Positions 29,717-38,837 of a DNA stretch of 64,000 nucleotides are shown here, in pieces. This stretch comes from Zhongshania sp. R06B22 (GTDB lineage: Bacteria; Pseudomonadota; Gammaproteobacteria; Pseudomonadales; Spongiibacteraceae). The stretch's first letter is position 1, and every line of letters begins with the position of its first letter. A program made the translations under genes and the position numbers. The stretch covers positions 1,302,001 to 1,366,000 of the forward strand of contig NZ_JBFRYB010000001.1 in the NCBI RefSeq assembly GCF_040892595.1, read 5' to 3'. Under the pieces are notes generated by a model, which worked only from the letters and a program-made list of their open reading frames with translations, was not told where the DNA came from and searched no databases.

Positions 29717-31552
29717 TTACTTTTTTGGCGATTTCGCTAAGGTAAAAAAGAACGTGCTGCCTTCGTTAATCTTTGAACTTACCCAAATCTTACCGCCATG
29801 AAGCGCGACGACTTTTTTACATTTTGAGAGACCAATGCCGCTGCCCGGGTAGTCGTCTTGTGAATGTAGTCGCTTAAAGATTAGAAAGACGTGCTCAAAT
29901 TGTTTTGGATCTATGCCAATGCCGTTATCCGTGATTGAAAAAAGCCAATGATCATCTTCTTCTTTAGATGAAATTGTAATACACGGTGTCGTTTCTCGGT
30001 TTTTAAACTTAATAGCGTTGCTAATTAGGTTTAAAAAAAGCATACGTAACTCTGTTGGGAACGCAAGAATGACTGGTAGTGTGGCGCGGACTATTTTTAC
30101 ATTATTTTCTTTGATGACTACGCTTAAGTCGCTGAGGACGTCATCCAGTAAATCATTGCAGTCAACCGACATAAGTTCCGGCTCGCGACCAATTCGACTA
30201 TATGACATTAGTCCCAGTACAAGGCATTGCATGCGTTCGGCGGCTTCGCTGATGTATTTTATCGAAGCGATAACATGGGGTTTATCTGGGTTGCTCCCAA
30301 GCTCATCTTTTAGTAGCTCCGTAAAGCTTGTCAGTGTTCGAAGTGGCTCCTGGAGGTCATGCGAAGCCGCGAATGCAAACTGTTCGAGTTCCGTGTTACT
30401 TTCTTTTAAGCGCTCTATATTTCGTTCTAATTCTAGAGATTTAGCTTGATACCCTTCGGTCATGTAGTTGGCTAGCTTCGTGGCGCGGCGGTTCGCATTA
30501 CTTAAAATTATAAAAAGAAAAAATAGCATGGCATCGATAATAATACCGCAGACCAGTATAAATGTGGGTTGGTTATTACTTGTCTCATTTCTAAAGGCAG
30601 AGCTACTTCTGATAGTGATTAACCAACTCCTGCCGTAGACCTCTAGTGGAAAGGCTTGCTGAAATTGTGGTCCTTTTTCATAGCGCTTATCATTTTTGTG
30701 GTTTTCGTCATAGAGTAAGAAGCCGTCATCACTAATGGTGATCCCAACGTGTCGACGAGCTTTTTCAAGTGTGCCTTGCATTAGTTTATATACAATAAAG
30801 GGGGCGTATACCATGCCAGCGAATTGTTGTTGGCGTTTTTTTATTGCTAAGTCGCCATCTTCATATATGAGCTCAGAGTCGCTGTCATTCGTCGAATTGT
30901 AAAACGGTACGTAGAACAAAAATCCTGGCGTGCGCTCTTCGGATTGCACCAAATAAATAGGGGCAGTAATTTGTGCCTGACCACTATCTCGGGCTTTAAG
31001 CGCGGCCTTTAGACGATTACTTTCATGTGCGACATCTAAGCCGACGGCGTTAAGATTGTCGGCCATGGGCTCTATATATGTGATGGGGAAACGGTAGACG
31101 TTTTGATGTGCTGGATGAATGCGATAGTCGGGACGATCTTGTTGTTGTCTTCGTAGATAGTCTGGTAGTGCCGTATCGGGTACATTGAAAATAACACCAA
31201 TACCATTTATACCTTTATATTTTTCCGGCAAGTGTAGTGCGCTGGAAAAACTTTGCCACTGCGAAAAATTAATTGTGTCTTCATGGGATTTAATAGTCGC
31301 AACACCTGACCATAAGGCATCTTCGTATTTTTGCAGGCGCTCAATTATTAATGTAATGACCTGTTCGGCTTCGCGATGGAATCGGTTTTCATTTTTTTCT
31401 TGGATTTGAATCTTTGAGTATTGCCAAACAGCAATGGTCATTAACAGGGATAGCGCAACAATTAACCAGTGAGCCCAATGTAGATTTCCCATAGTGAATG
31501 GTTTTTGTTGCTCCATCCGGTTGGTGGTCTTCTGGGCGTCCGAATGTGTCAT
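29717..31552 (-). CDS. CHASE-domain sensor histidine kinase
   Basis: A 611-aa inner-membrane kinase. One transmembrane helix near residues 28-46 and a second near 330-350 enclose a periplasmic CHASE-type ligand-sensing domain (RIHPAHQNVYRFPITYIEP, LDVAHESNRLKAAL). The cytoplasmic part has a coiled linker, a HisKA dimerisation helix with the phospho-acceptor in ASHDLQEPLRTL (His about residue 398), and an HATPase domain with NAIKFKN (N box), ITDNGIGID (G1) and PGSGIGLSKC (G2). The DLQEPLR form is shared with phytochrome-type kinases. No response regulator is adjacent, so it is an orphan sensor. The ligand is unknown. Confidence 0.88.
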   Translation of the reverse strand: MTHSDAQKTTNRMEQQKPFTMGNLHWAHWLIVALSLLMTIAVWQYSKIQIQEKNENRFHREAEQVITLIIERLQKYEDALWSGVATIKSHEDTINFSQWQSFSSALHLPEKYKGINGIGVIFNVPDTALPDYLRRQQQDRPDYRIHPAHQNVYRFPITYIEPMADNLNAVGLDVAHESNRLKAALKARDSGQAQITAPIYLVQSEERTPGFLFYVPFYNSTNDSDSELIYEDGDLAIKKRQQQFAGMVYAPFIVYKLMQGTLEKARRHVGITISDDGFLLYDENHKNDKRYEKGPQFQQAFPLEVYGRSWLITIRSSSAFRNETSNNQPTFILVCGIIIDAMLFFLFIILSNANRRATKLANYMTEGYQAKSLELERNIERLKESNTELEQFAFAASHDLQEPLRTLTSFTELLKDELGSNPDKPHVIASIKYISEAAERMQCLVLGLMSYSRIGREPELMSVDCNDLLDDVLSDLSVVIKENNVKIVRATLPVILAFPTELRMLFLNLISNAIKFKNRETTPCITISSKEEDDHWLFSITDNGIGIDPKQFEHVFLIFKRLHSQDDYPGSGIGLSKCKKVVALHGGKIWVSSKINEGSTFFFTLAKSPKK

Positions 31553-31707
31553 ATGCTATGCCGAATACATCGTGTTTCGATTGCTGAAAGTATGAACAAT
31601 TGAGCTTTATTAATGCTGTAAGTGTTGCCTCCATAGGCTGGGGTGGCTATGGATAATTATACCTATGAGGGCTTGTATGGTGCGGGGAATGGTTGCGGTG
31701 CTTGCGG

Positions 31708-31736
31708 CCCAAGCCCGCGCATATTGCGGGCTTGGG
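31708..31736 (-). terminator. hairpin at the 3' end of the KstD-like flavoprotein gene
   Basis: CCCAAGCCCGC (31708-31718) and GCGGGCTTGGG (31726-31736) form a perfect 11-bp stem with a 7-base loop, 12 bp beyond the stop of the minus-strand flavoprotein gene. There is no T tract, so its function as a terminator is probable only from position. Confidence 0.5.
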
Positions 31737-31747
31737 CATCATACAGT

Positions 31748-33235
31748 TTAAGCCTCTGCTGCGGCTTTACCAGCCAGCCTACCAAAGTAAGTTACATCTC
31801 CCACCGACATGCCACTGGCGTAGCCCGCCGCGGTGCGCGGCAGACCGGCGGTTGTGCGCCCCGCTGCATATAGGCCACGTATAACCTTGCCCTCTGGGCT
31901 TAGCACCTCGCCTGTGGGCCGCGTGTCTAGGCCGCCTAAGGTAAAGAAGGGATAAAACGGTCCGCGACCGAGGGTGCAGTCCAGCGCAACATAGGGCGGT
32001 TTAATGGGCCTTAACCACGCTTCATGCTTATGGAAATACGGGTCCTTGCCATTTTCGGCGTGCTTATTATAGTTTGTGACGGTCTGTTCTAAGCTGGACT
32101 CCGGCAGAGCTAATTCCTGCTCTAATTCCTCAATACTATCGCCGGTGCCTGCAACCGTTGCCCCCAGATAACTCATTTTTTCGTAGTCGCCGTAACCTTC
32201 AACATCGGTAATAAAATAAACCCGAGAAGAATTTTTGTGAGCCATAAGGGCGTTGTAGCCAACACGGCCGTGGTAGCAGTCTTCATTGATGAAACGCTGT
32301 GCCTTGTCGTTTACGAGGATGCCGTAGGTCAGTGATGCCGGCGGATAATAAGGTAGGCTAACAAAACACTCGTGCATATTGGTGGTGCCCGCGCCAACAC
32401 CCATGCCCATTAGAATGCCGCTGCCATTGTCGCCGGGATTGCCAATGGGAATTAAGCCGCAGTCAAAAGTCGGCGCGTATTTTCTTACCATTTCTTCATT
32501 CATGCAGAAGCCGCCAGCGCACAAAATAACGCCTTTGCGGGCCCGCACAGTTTTTTCCTGTTGATCAATTCTTACCACGACGCCTTCAACATCGCCGCTA
32601 TCATTGGTAATGAGGGTAAGTGCGCGGCTGTCATAATGAATATCGACTCCACGTGCCACTACCGCCTCGGTGAGGATTTTCATTAGTAGGGGGCCGCCGT
32701 TATCACCCTCTATCTCAAGGTTGTGGCCGCGGGGTACGGGGGTGGCATGCTCGGTAAAGGGGTAGGCTTTTTCGTTGCCGGTGAACAATAGGCAGTCGTC
32801 GGTGAGCGCCATGATTGCGCGCTCTTTTAGCTCACTCATTTTGAATGGCACGCCATGCCCAGTCAGCCAGTTGTAGTGCGCAATGCTGTTTTCACAGTAG
32901 TGGCGAATTTTTTCCTCGTCAGCCTGATTGCCAAAACAGGCTTTCAGGTAGTTGATCATATTCTCGGTATCATCATGGTAGCCGCAGGCTTGTTGTACTG
33001 GCGTTCCGCCATTGCCGCCCATATAAATTTCAGCGCTTGATAGCGCCGTAGAGCCACCGCTGGCGCTTGCCACCTCAAAAATGCAGACCTTGCTGCCGGC
33101 GTCAGCTGCTTCGATGGCCGCAGACGCACCCGCGCCGCCAAAGCCGATAATGGCGATATCGGTCTCGATGTCCCACTGAGTGATGTCTTTACTATTGCGA
33201 GGCGCAGTGGCGATGGTTTTTTCGGTTTGACTCAT
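31748..33235 (-). CDS. FAD-dependent oxidoreductase, KstD/fumarate-reductase flavoprotein family
   Basis: A 495-aa flavoprotein. DIAIIGFGGAGASAAIEA (about residues 27-44) is the FAD dinucleotide motif, VRARKGVILCAGGF the second conserved block, and GLYAAGRTTAGLPRTAAGYASGMSVGD the C-terminal FAD contact. It belongs to the FAD_binding_2 superfamily with KstD, steroid dehydrogenases and fumarate reductase, but is shorter than true KstD and its C-terminal motif differs. A role on a steroid or other alicyclic ketone is inferred from context only. It is divergent from fabV across a 361-bp intergenic region. Confidence 0.75.
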   Translation of the reverse strand: MSQTEKTIATAPRNSKDITQWDIETDIAIIGFGGAGASAAIEAADAGSKVCIFEVASASGGSTALSSAEIYMGGNGGTPVQQACGYHDDTENMINYLKACFGNQADEEKIRHYCENSIAHYNWLTGHGVPFKMSELKERAIMALTDDCLLFTGNEKAYPFTEHATPVPRGHNLEIEGDNGGPLLMKILTEAVVARGVDIHYDSRALTLITNDSGDVEGVVVRIDQQEKTVRARKGVILCAGGFCMNEEMVRKYAPTFDCGLIPIGNPGDNGSGILMGMGVGAGTTNMHECFVSLPYYPPASLTYGILVNDKAQRFINEDCYHGRVGYNALMAHKNSSRVYFITDVEGYGDYEKMSYLGATVAGTGDSIEELEQELALPESSLEQTVTNYNKHAENGKDPYFHKHEAWLRPIKPPYVALDCTLGRGPFYPFFTLGGLDTRPTGEVLSPEGKVIRGLYAAGRTTAGLPRTAAGYASGMSVGDVTYFGRLAGKAAAEA

Positions 33236-33596
33236 GGTGGATCCTATTATTAGGTCTTATTAAAGCGGCAGTCAGGCAACTCTTTTCAAACGCTGAGCGG
33301 TGATTAATTTAGCAAGCCGCGTCGGGTATATAAAATTAATAAGAGTTGTTGAGACGATATTGCATCGTTTTAAGTCTTGTTATGCGTAATCTTATTTTAA
33401 TTTATTTACGCATAGCATCCGTTAAACGGATTATGCCGTCTTAGCGGGGTCTGTTTTCCGGTGACTCTGGCCCTAGCAGGCGCTCACTGGGCGGCCCCCG
33501 CAATGTTGACGGTGAGTATTAGTGCCTGCAGGCAAGGCTGGTTATAATGCCCGCCATGAAGAAATACTCTTACTTAATTTGGAGCAGAGATTCCCT
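33236..33596. promoter_or_regulatory. divergent promoter region between flavoprotein gene and fabV, with inverted repeat
   Basis: This 361-bp AT-rich spacer contains no gene. A 9-bp perfect inverted repeat, TATGCGTAA (33381-33389) and TTACGCATA (33406-33414), with a 16-base AT-rich spacer, is its most prominent element and is a plausible operator. GGAGCAGAGATTCCCT before the ATG at 33597 is the fabV ribosome-binding site. Confidence 0.45.
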
Positions 33597-34787
33597 ATGA
33601 TCATCAAGCCTCGTGTGCGCGGATTTATGTGTGTCACAACCCACCCCGTTGGCTGTGAGGCCAATGTCAGTCAGCAGATTGACTACGTAAAAGCCCAAGG
33701 CGCTATCCCCAACGGTCCCAAGCGGGTATTGGTAATTGGTGCCTCCACGGGTTATGGATTGGCGTCGCGCATTACCGCTGCGTTTGGTGCGGGTGCGTCT
33801 ACGCTGGGTATTTTCTTTGAAAAAGAAGGCACCGACAGAAAGCCAGCAACCGCCGGTTGGTATAATTCTGCGGCATTTCATAAATTCGCAGAAGCAGACG
33901 GTATTTATGCAAAAAGCATTAATGGCGATGCCTTCTCAGATGCGATTAAAGATAAGACCATTGCGGAGATCAAAGCAGACCTAGGCCAGATAGATTTAGT
34001 GGTTTACAGCTTGGCCTCTCCCCGTCGTCAGCATCCTAAAACCGGTGAAGTGTTTAACTCAACGCTCAAGCCCATCGGTAAAGATGTGACTCAGCGCGGC
34101 GTTAATACTGACAAAGAGACCATCGAGAACTTCACCCTAGTCGCGGCCAATGAAGACGAAATCAATAACACGGTCGCGGTCATGGGTGGTGAAGACTGGC
34201 AGATGTGGATAGATGCGCTCGATGATGCCGGCGTGCTAGCCGATGGCGCTAAAACCACTGCCTACACCTATTTGGGCGATAAGCTAACCTGGGATATTTA
34301 TTGGCACGGCACTATTGGCGCGGCCAAAAAAGATCTCGACAAGCGCGTGATCAATATCCGCGAAAAACTTGCCCGCAGCGGCGGTGATGCTCGAGTTTCG
34401 GTGCTGAAAGCGGTTGTGACTCAGGCCAGCTCGGCGATTCCTGTTATGCCGCTGTATTTGGCTTTGTTGTTCCAAGCCATGAAAGCCGACGGCAGCCACG
34501 AAGGTTGTATTGAACAGGTCTATGGCTTGTTCAAAAACAGCCTCTACGGTGATGCGCCTATCAAGGATGATGAGGGTCGTTTACGTGCCGATGGTCTTGA
34601 AATGCGCCCCGAAATTCAAGCTGCGGTTGCTCAAATGTGGGATGAAGTAACGACTGAGAACCTGCTAGAAACCACCGATTTCGCTGGTTATAAGCGCGAG
34701 TTTCTGCGTTTATTCGGCTTTGAGATTGATGGTGTAGATTACGAGGCAGATGTCGATACTATCGTTGAAATCAAAAATATGGCTTAA
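33597..34787 (+). CDS. fabV: enoyl-[ACP] reductase FabV (NADH)
   Basis: A 396-aa enzyme of the FabV/trans-2-enoyl-CoA reductase family, catalysing the last step of fatty-acid elongation. Features: the N-terminal [20 protein letters not shown], the NAD-binding [16 protein letters not shown], and the Y-(x)8-K catalytic pair of this family, visible as [10 protein letters not shown]. FabV typically confers triclosan tolerance where it replaces FabI. The ATG at 33597 is favoured by the family N-terminus and GGAGCAG ribosome-binding site; an upstream in-frame GTG or ATG would add 25 residues. Monocistronic with a clear terminator. Confidence 0.95.
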   Translation: MIIKPRVRGFMCVTTHPVGCEANVSQQIDYVKAQGAIPNGPKRVLVIGASTGYGLASRITAAFGAGASTLGIFFEKEGTDRKPATAGWYNSAAFHKFAEADGIYAKSINGDAFSDAIKDKTIAEIKADLGQIDLVVYSLASPRRQHPKTGEVFNSTLKPIGKDVTQRGVNTDKETIENFTLVAANEDEINNTVAVMGGEDWQMWIDALDDAGVLADGAKTTAYTYLGDKLTWDIYWHGTIGAAKKDLDKRVINIREKLARSGGDARVSVLKAVVTQASSAIPVMPLYLALLFQAMKADGSHEGCIEQVYGLFKNSLYGDAPIKDDEGRLRADGLEMRPEIQAAVAQMWDEVTTENLLETTDFAGYKREFLRLFGFEIDGVDYEADVDTIVEIKNMA

Positions 34788-34823
34788 GCCATTTGATTTC
34801 ATAGGGTTTTACATACCCCCTCT

Positions 34824-34851
34824 AAAAAGGAAGCCTAGGCTTCCTTTTTTT
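34824..34851 (+). terminator. intrinsic terminator of fabV
   Basis: AAAAAGGAAGCC (34824-34835) pairs with GGCTTCCTTTTT (34838-34849) around a TA loop, and the T run continues to 34851. It is a strong Rho-independent terminator. Confidence 0.92.
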
Positions 34852-35125
34852 ACGCCTGAATCTAGGCCATTACACTCGCGAAGGATGCTTTTCTGGCGAA
34901 GAAAACCTCATCCGCTGAGTGAGCTTATAAATCGAAATAGTGATTGCCTAGAAGCCGCTTAAGTGCCCAATGAGCACTTGGCTAGGGTTTATCCAAGCGC
35001 CGGTGCTAGTGGCCAGCGCTGCCCGTGGCAATGGAGCAGGGCAGCAATCGTGCAAAGGCCTGTAATCATTTGCGAGACCCGTCCCGCTGCGCTAGAGTGT
35101 GGCGGTTTTTCACGTCGGTAAATCC
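34852..35125. other. intergenic region between fabV and the MATE gene
   Basis: I see no gene here. The stretch includes a small hairpin AAGTGC/GCACTT near 34961-34980. The bases before the MATE ATG lack an obvious Shine-Dalgarno sequence. Confidence 0.35.
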
Positions 35126-36475
35126 ATGTCTGTTACAGCCCGCCAAGAACTGCGAACTCAACTAAAATTGGCACTGCCAATTTTTGGCGGTCAGCTCGCG
35201 CAATCGGCAAATGGCTTTGTCGATACTGTCATGTCTGGCCGTGTCTCTGCGCTCGACTTGGCGGCGGTGGCTGTGGGCGCCAGTATTTGGGTGCCGGTGT
35301 TTCTGTTTATGACCGGTATGTTGATGAGCGCAACCTCGGTATTGGCCCGCCATGTTGGCGCCAATCAGTTAGAGCGTATTAATCCCCTGGTGCATCAGGT
35401 CATGGTGGTTGCCTTGGGGATCGGCATACTGTCTGTGGTGGTGCTTTGTAATACCGCGCCGCTGCTGATCTGGATGGATGTCGATCCCGAGATAAGACCC
35501 ATGGTGGTCGATTATCTCTTTGGCTTGAGCTGGGGCATGCCGGCAATCGCTATCGTATTAGCCTTGCGCAGTTATACCGAAGCACTCAGCCACACCCGCC
35601 CCGTCCTTATTATTAGCGTGATCGGGCTGTTGGCGAATATTCCCATCAACTATGTGCTTATTTACGGCAAGCTCGGCATTCCGGCAATGGGTGGCGTGGG
35701 CTGCGGTTGGGCGACGGCTATCGTAATGTGGATTATGGCGATATTAATGCTGCTGTATGTGCACCGTCATCGTGTTTATCGCAATGCGCGGCTAAGCCTG
35801 CGTCCCCTTCACTGGGAGCCCAAAACAGTACTTTACTTATTGAAGCTTGGCTTTCCTGTCGGTCTCACTATTTTTTTCGAAGTGAGCGTATTTTGTATTA
35901 TCGCCTTACTGATCAGCCAGTCCGGCGCTGTTATTGTTGCCGGTCATCAGCTCGCGCTAAATTTCACCTCGCTGGTCTTTATGTTGCCCTTGAGTTTTGC
36001 CTTGGCAGCTACCACCCGTGTTGGTCATGCTCGCGGGCGCCAAGACGAGGCGGGGCTTCGTATTGCCATTGCTACGGCCTTTAAAATCACCCTGGCAATC
36101 GGGGCGCTGACCGTCACCATGCTGGTGGCAGGCAGACATTGGATTCCGCTGATATACACCGACAATGCCGAAATCATCGCCTTGGCCAGTTATTTATTAT
36201 TGTTTGCGGCTTTGTATCAAGTGTCCGATGCGATTCAGGTTACTGCAAATGGGGTCTTGCGTGGGTTTGAGGACACTAGCGTTCCTATGCTGCTAACACT
36301 ATTTGCTTACTGGGGGGTTGGTTTGCCAATAGGCTATACCTTGGCGACCACTGACATACTTGTGGCGCCAATGGGCCCCAGTGGTTTTTGGCTGGGGCTG
36401 TTTGCGGGTCTTAGCTCCGCGGCGCTGTTGCTGACTTGGCGCCTGCGTTGGCGATTACTTCAGCCCCGCTACTAA
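35126..36475 (+). CDS. MATE family efflux transporter (NorM-like)
   Basis: A 449-aa polytopic membrane protein with about twelve hydrophobic helices. The N-terminal LALPIFGGQLAQSANGFVDTVMSGRVS is the MATE/NorM signature, and the second repeat is visible as KLGFPVGLTIFFEVSVFCIIALLISQSG. It is expected to export cationic drugs in exchange for Na+ or H+; substrates are not predictable. The ATG at 35126 fits the family start; an alternative GTG at 35099 adds nine residues. Its last 65 bp overlap the convergent sterol-desaturase-family gene. Confidence 0.9.
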   Translation: MSVTARQELRTQLKLALPIFGGQLAQSANGFVDTVMSGRVSALDLAAVAVGASIWVPVFLFMTGMLMSATSVLARHVGANQLERINPLVHQVMVVALGIGILSVVVLCNTAPLLIWMDVDPEIRPMVVDYLFGLSWGMPAIAIVLALRSYTEALSHTRPVLIISVIGLLANIPINYVLIYGKLGIPAMGGVGCGWATAIVMWIMAILMLLYVHRHRVYRNARLSLRPLHWEPKTVLYLLKLGFPVGLTIFFEVSVFCIIALLISQSGAVIVAGHQLALNFTSLVFMLPLSFALAATTRVGHARGRQDEAGLRIAIATAFKITLAIGALTVTMLVAGRHWIPLIYTDNAEIIALASYLLLFAALYQVSDAIQVTANGVLRGFEDTSVPMLLTLFAYWGVGLPIGYTLATTDILVAPMGPSGFWLGLFAGLSSAALLLTWRLRWRLLQPRY

Positions 36476-37757
36476 AAGAATAGCCGTGGCTTGCCGCCGC
36501 TGGGGGGGTGGCCTGCTTATGGGTGGTGCGCTGTTCTTTCACCGCAAAGTCAGTGCTGACCGGCGGCGAGTAGTCCGACGACGCAGTGATAATTCGCCAT
36601 TTTTCGCGCCAGCTTGGATTACTCAATAGCTCACTGCACACTTGGGCTACACCAGCTAAAGTGAGACGCAGCGGGTTTAAATGCAGTTCGGGTTGACCGC
36701 TCAAGCCAGCTCTTGGTGTCTTAGGGCTAAGCGAGCAATAGGTGCCAAAAATAATATCCCAAATAAACAGTGGTCCACCGCCGATATTCACTAAATTGAC
36801 CGCGCCACTGCGGCCGCAATGCTCTGGCTCAGAAGAGTGGTGCATATAGTGGTAGACCCCGCCGCCAGAAATAAAACTCGCTAGTCGTATTAGGCGGTTG
36901 CGCGAAGCCATGCGGTATAGCGCGGTTTGGTGACCGAATATCTCAGGAATTAAAATTAGGCAATTATAGACAATGACTGCGGTGTAGAGCGGCTCGCTGC
37001 TAAACAGTTTAGTGCAGGCAGCAAACACTAGATTGTAGGGCAGTACCACAAATATAAACAAAGGCAGCGCGGTGAACACGGCCATCGTGGTGGACTGAAT
37101 CAGCGCTGGGGTCATGTGATGCGGGCGATGAAACATCAACCACAAAAAGCGCTGGGTGTGGCCTAGGCGGTGAAACCAGTAGTGAAAAAAGCCGCTAATC
37201 ACGGCGATAATAAGCACCGCAAGTGGCGCGGGCGCGTTCACCAGCGTGGGCACGTAATCCATCACGAGCTGGTGGGCAATTCTTACATTGTGATCCACCC
37301 AGTGCCAACCAATGGCAAAATCTAAACCGGATAAAAAGAACAAACCACCCAATGCTAAAAGCATCAGTGGTATCGCGAAGGTACTGAGCATATTGGTCAG
37401 AAAAAAGACCACAATCCATTTAATGGGATAGGGTTCACCCTCTTCCCGTTCGAACAGGAAATAGCCGCCGAGCATAGCAGCGAGTCTAAATAATATCGTG
37501 AAGCTCAGCAGGGCCATAAGCGCAAGCCACAGGCCGGGGTTGTTAGCATTTAGGTCGTTGAGGCTATTGAGTAGGGGCTGAAAGCTGACCTGATCGCCAA
37601 GGCCGGGGCCGAGATAGGGACCCAAGTGCAAAAGCTGTAAAAAGCCGATGCTATAGCTAATAGTAAATATGACCACCAAGGCACTGGCAAATATTCTATA
37701 GCGCTCGCTGATGTCGGGCACTTCTGAGTTAAAGGCAAGCTGCAAAAGCTTTTTCAT
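36411..37757 (-). CDS. sterol desaturase / fatty acid hydroxylase superfamily membrane protein
   Basis: A 448-aa membrane protein with about six hydrophobic segments. It carries histidine clusters that would bind a di-iron centre: HYWFHRLGH (about residues 192-200), HRPHH (210-214) and YHYMHHSSEPEHCG (about 305-318). The superfamily hydroxylates or desaturates sterols, fatty acids or carotenoids with O2. The substrate is unknown. The roughly 60-residue C-terminal extension is Ser/Ala-rich and is the part overlapping the MATE gene by 65 bp in convergent orientation, so the true end is fixed but its tail may be disordered. Confidence 0.8.
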   Translation of the reverse strand: MKKLLQLAFNSEVPDISERYRIFASALVVIFTISYSIGFLQLLHLGPYLGPGLGDQVSFQPLLNSLNDLNANNPGLWLALMALLSFTILFRLAAMLGGYFLFEREEGEPYPIKWIVVFFLTNMLSTFAIPLMLLALGGLFFLSGLDFAIGWHWVDHNVRIAHQLVMDYVPTLVNAPAPLAVLIIAVISGFFHYWFHRLGHTQRFLWLMFHRPHHMTPALIQSTTMAVFTALPLFIFVVLPYNLVFAACTKLFSSEPLYTAVIVYNCLILIPEIFGHQTALYRMASRNRLIRLASFISGGGVYHYMHHSSEPEHCGRSGAVNLVNIGGGPLFIWDIIFGTYCSLSPKTPRAGLSGQPELHLNPLRLTLAGVAQVCSELLSNPSWREKWRIITASSDYSPPVSTDFAVKEQRTTHKQATPPAAASHGYSFSSGAEVIANAGAKSATAPRS

Positions 37758-37770
37758 CGGTATTGTCCGC

Positions 37771-37822
37771 GTGTCAGTACGTTATACACCGTTACTATCT
37801 TGGTGAAGAAATCCACTGACAC
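37771..37822. promoter_or_regulatory. inverted repeat between divergent desaturase and MBL genes
   Basis: GTGTCAGT (37771-37778) pairs perfectly with ACTGACAC (37815-37822), separated by 36 bases. It begins 14 bp upstream of the desaturase-family start and could be a looped operator or RNA hairpin in the divergent promoter region. Assignment to a regulator is not possible. Confidence 0.4.
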
Positions 37823-37963
37823 ACTATACCATATTTGAGTAGTAGTGGAATAATGTTGTCAATTTTGCGAACTGCCGCAACATTGCGATCAGTTGCGATG
37901 CCGCTTGCTTCTGCAGGCCTTCACTTTTACTCTGCAATTTACTGTATTTACGAGATTTGGTCT

Positions 37964-38800
37964 ATGTTGCTTGCCGGTGTCTTAGAAACGCTTTTGCCGG
38001 GCGTACATCGTATTGTTGCCCCCAACCCCAGTGTGTTGACTGGGCCGGGCACCAATACCTATTTACTGGGAAACACACAAATAACCGTTCTTGATCCCGG
38101 CCCAGATATACCCGAGCACATTGCGGCAATTGAGGCCGGCATTGCGCAGTTAGGCGGTGAGCTGGTGCGTATCGTCACTACTCACACCCACCCCGACCAT
38201 TCGCCGGCTACAGCCGCCTTACAGGCGCGGTATGCCGTGCCGGTCATTGGGGCGGTAATCGAAGACGACGGCCATCAAGACACCAGCTTTGCGCCAACTA
38301 GCTCCCTTGCCCACGATGATTGTTTTGATGTGGACGGCAGCGTGCTGCGGGCAATACATACCCCCGGTCATGTCGGTAATCACTTTTGTTTTTTGCATGA
38401 AGCCAGCGGCACGGTATTTACCGGCGATCATATAATGCAGGGGTCGACCGTGGTGATCATTCCGCCGGCGGGCGATATGGCGGACTACATCGCCTCGCTG
38501 CGCTTATTACTGGATTACCCACTAAGCTACCTAGCGCCGGGACATGGCACTTTAATTGACGCCCCGGTGAAGGAAGTAGAGCACTTAATTGCCCATCGCC
38601 AGTCTAGAGAAGACAAGGTGCGAGCGGCTTTGATACAAGTGAAGAAAGGCGATCTCGACGACTTGGTGGCGGTTGCCTACCAAGATGTCGACGCCGCCAT
38701 CCATCCCATAGCCAAGTTGTCTCTTTGGGCGCATCTGCTTAAATTAGAGAAGGAATCCCTCGCCCAGCAGCACAATGGTCAGTGGGAGCTAGTGGCTTAG
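37964..38800 (+). CDS. MBL-fold metallo-hydrolase (LACTB2-like)
   Basis: A 278-aa metallo-beta-lactamase superfamily hydrolase. TGPGTNTYLLG is the N-terminal strand, HTHPDHSPA is the zinc-binding HxHxDH motif, and HTPGHVGNHFC and FTGDHIMQG supply further metal ligands. The C-terminal winged-helix-like domain (LIAHRQSREDKVRAAL) is typical of the LACTB2/RNase-Z-like subgroup. Substrate unknown. The ATG at 37964 is chosen because family proteins start about 15 residues before VAPNPS; a frame open to 37835 adds 43 non-conserved residues. Confidence 0.82.
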   Translation: MLLAGVLETLLPGVHRIVAPNPSVLTGPGTNTYLLGNTQITVLDPGPDIPEHIAAIEAGIAQLGGELVRIVTTHTHPDHSPATAALQARYAVPVIGAVIEDDGHQDTSFAPTSSLAHDDCFDVDGSVLRAIHTPGHVGNHFCFLHEASGTVFTGDHIMQGSTVVIIPPAGDMADYIASLRLLLDYPLSYLAPGHGTLIDAPVKEVEHLIAHRQSREDKVRAALIQVKKGDLDDLVAVAYQDVDAAIHPIAKLSLWAHLLKLEKESLAQQHNGQWELVA

Positions 38801-38837
38801 CGCATAATGGTTTTTTAAACTGCGGGGAAGTGTATCT

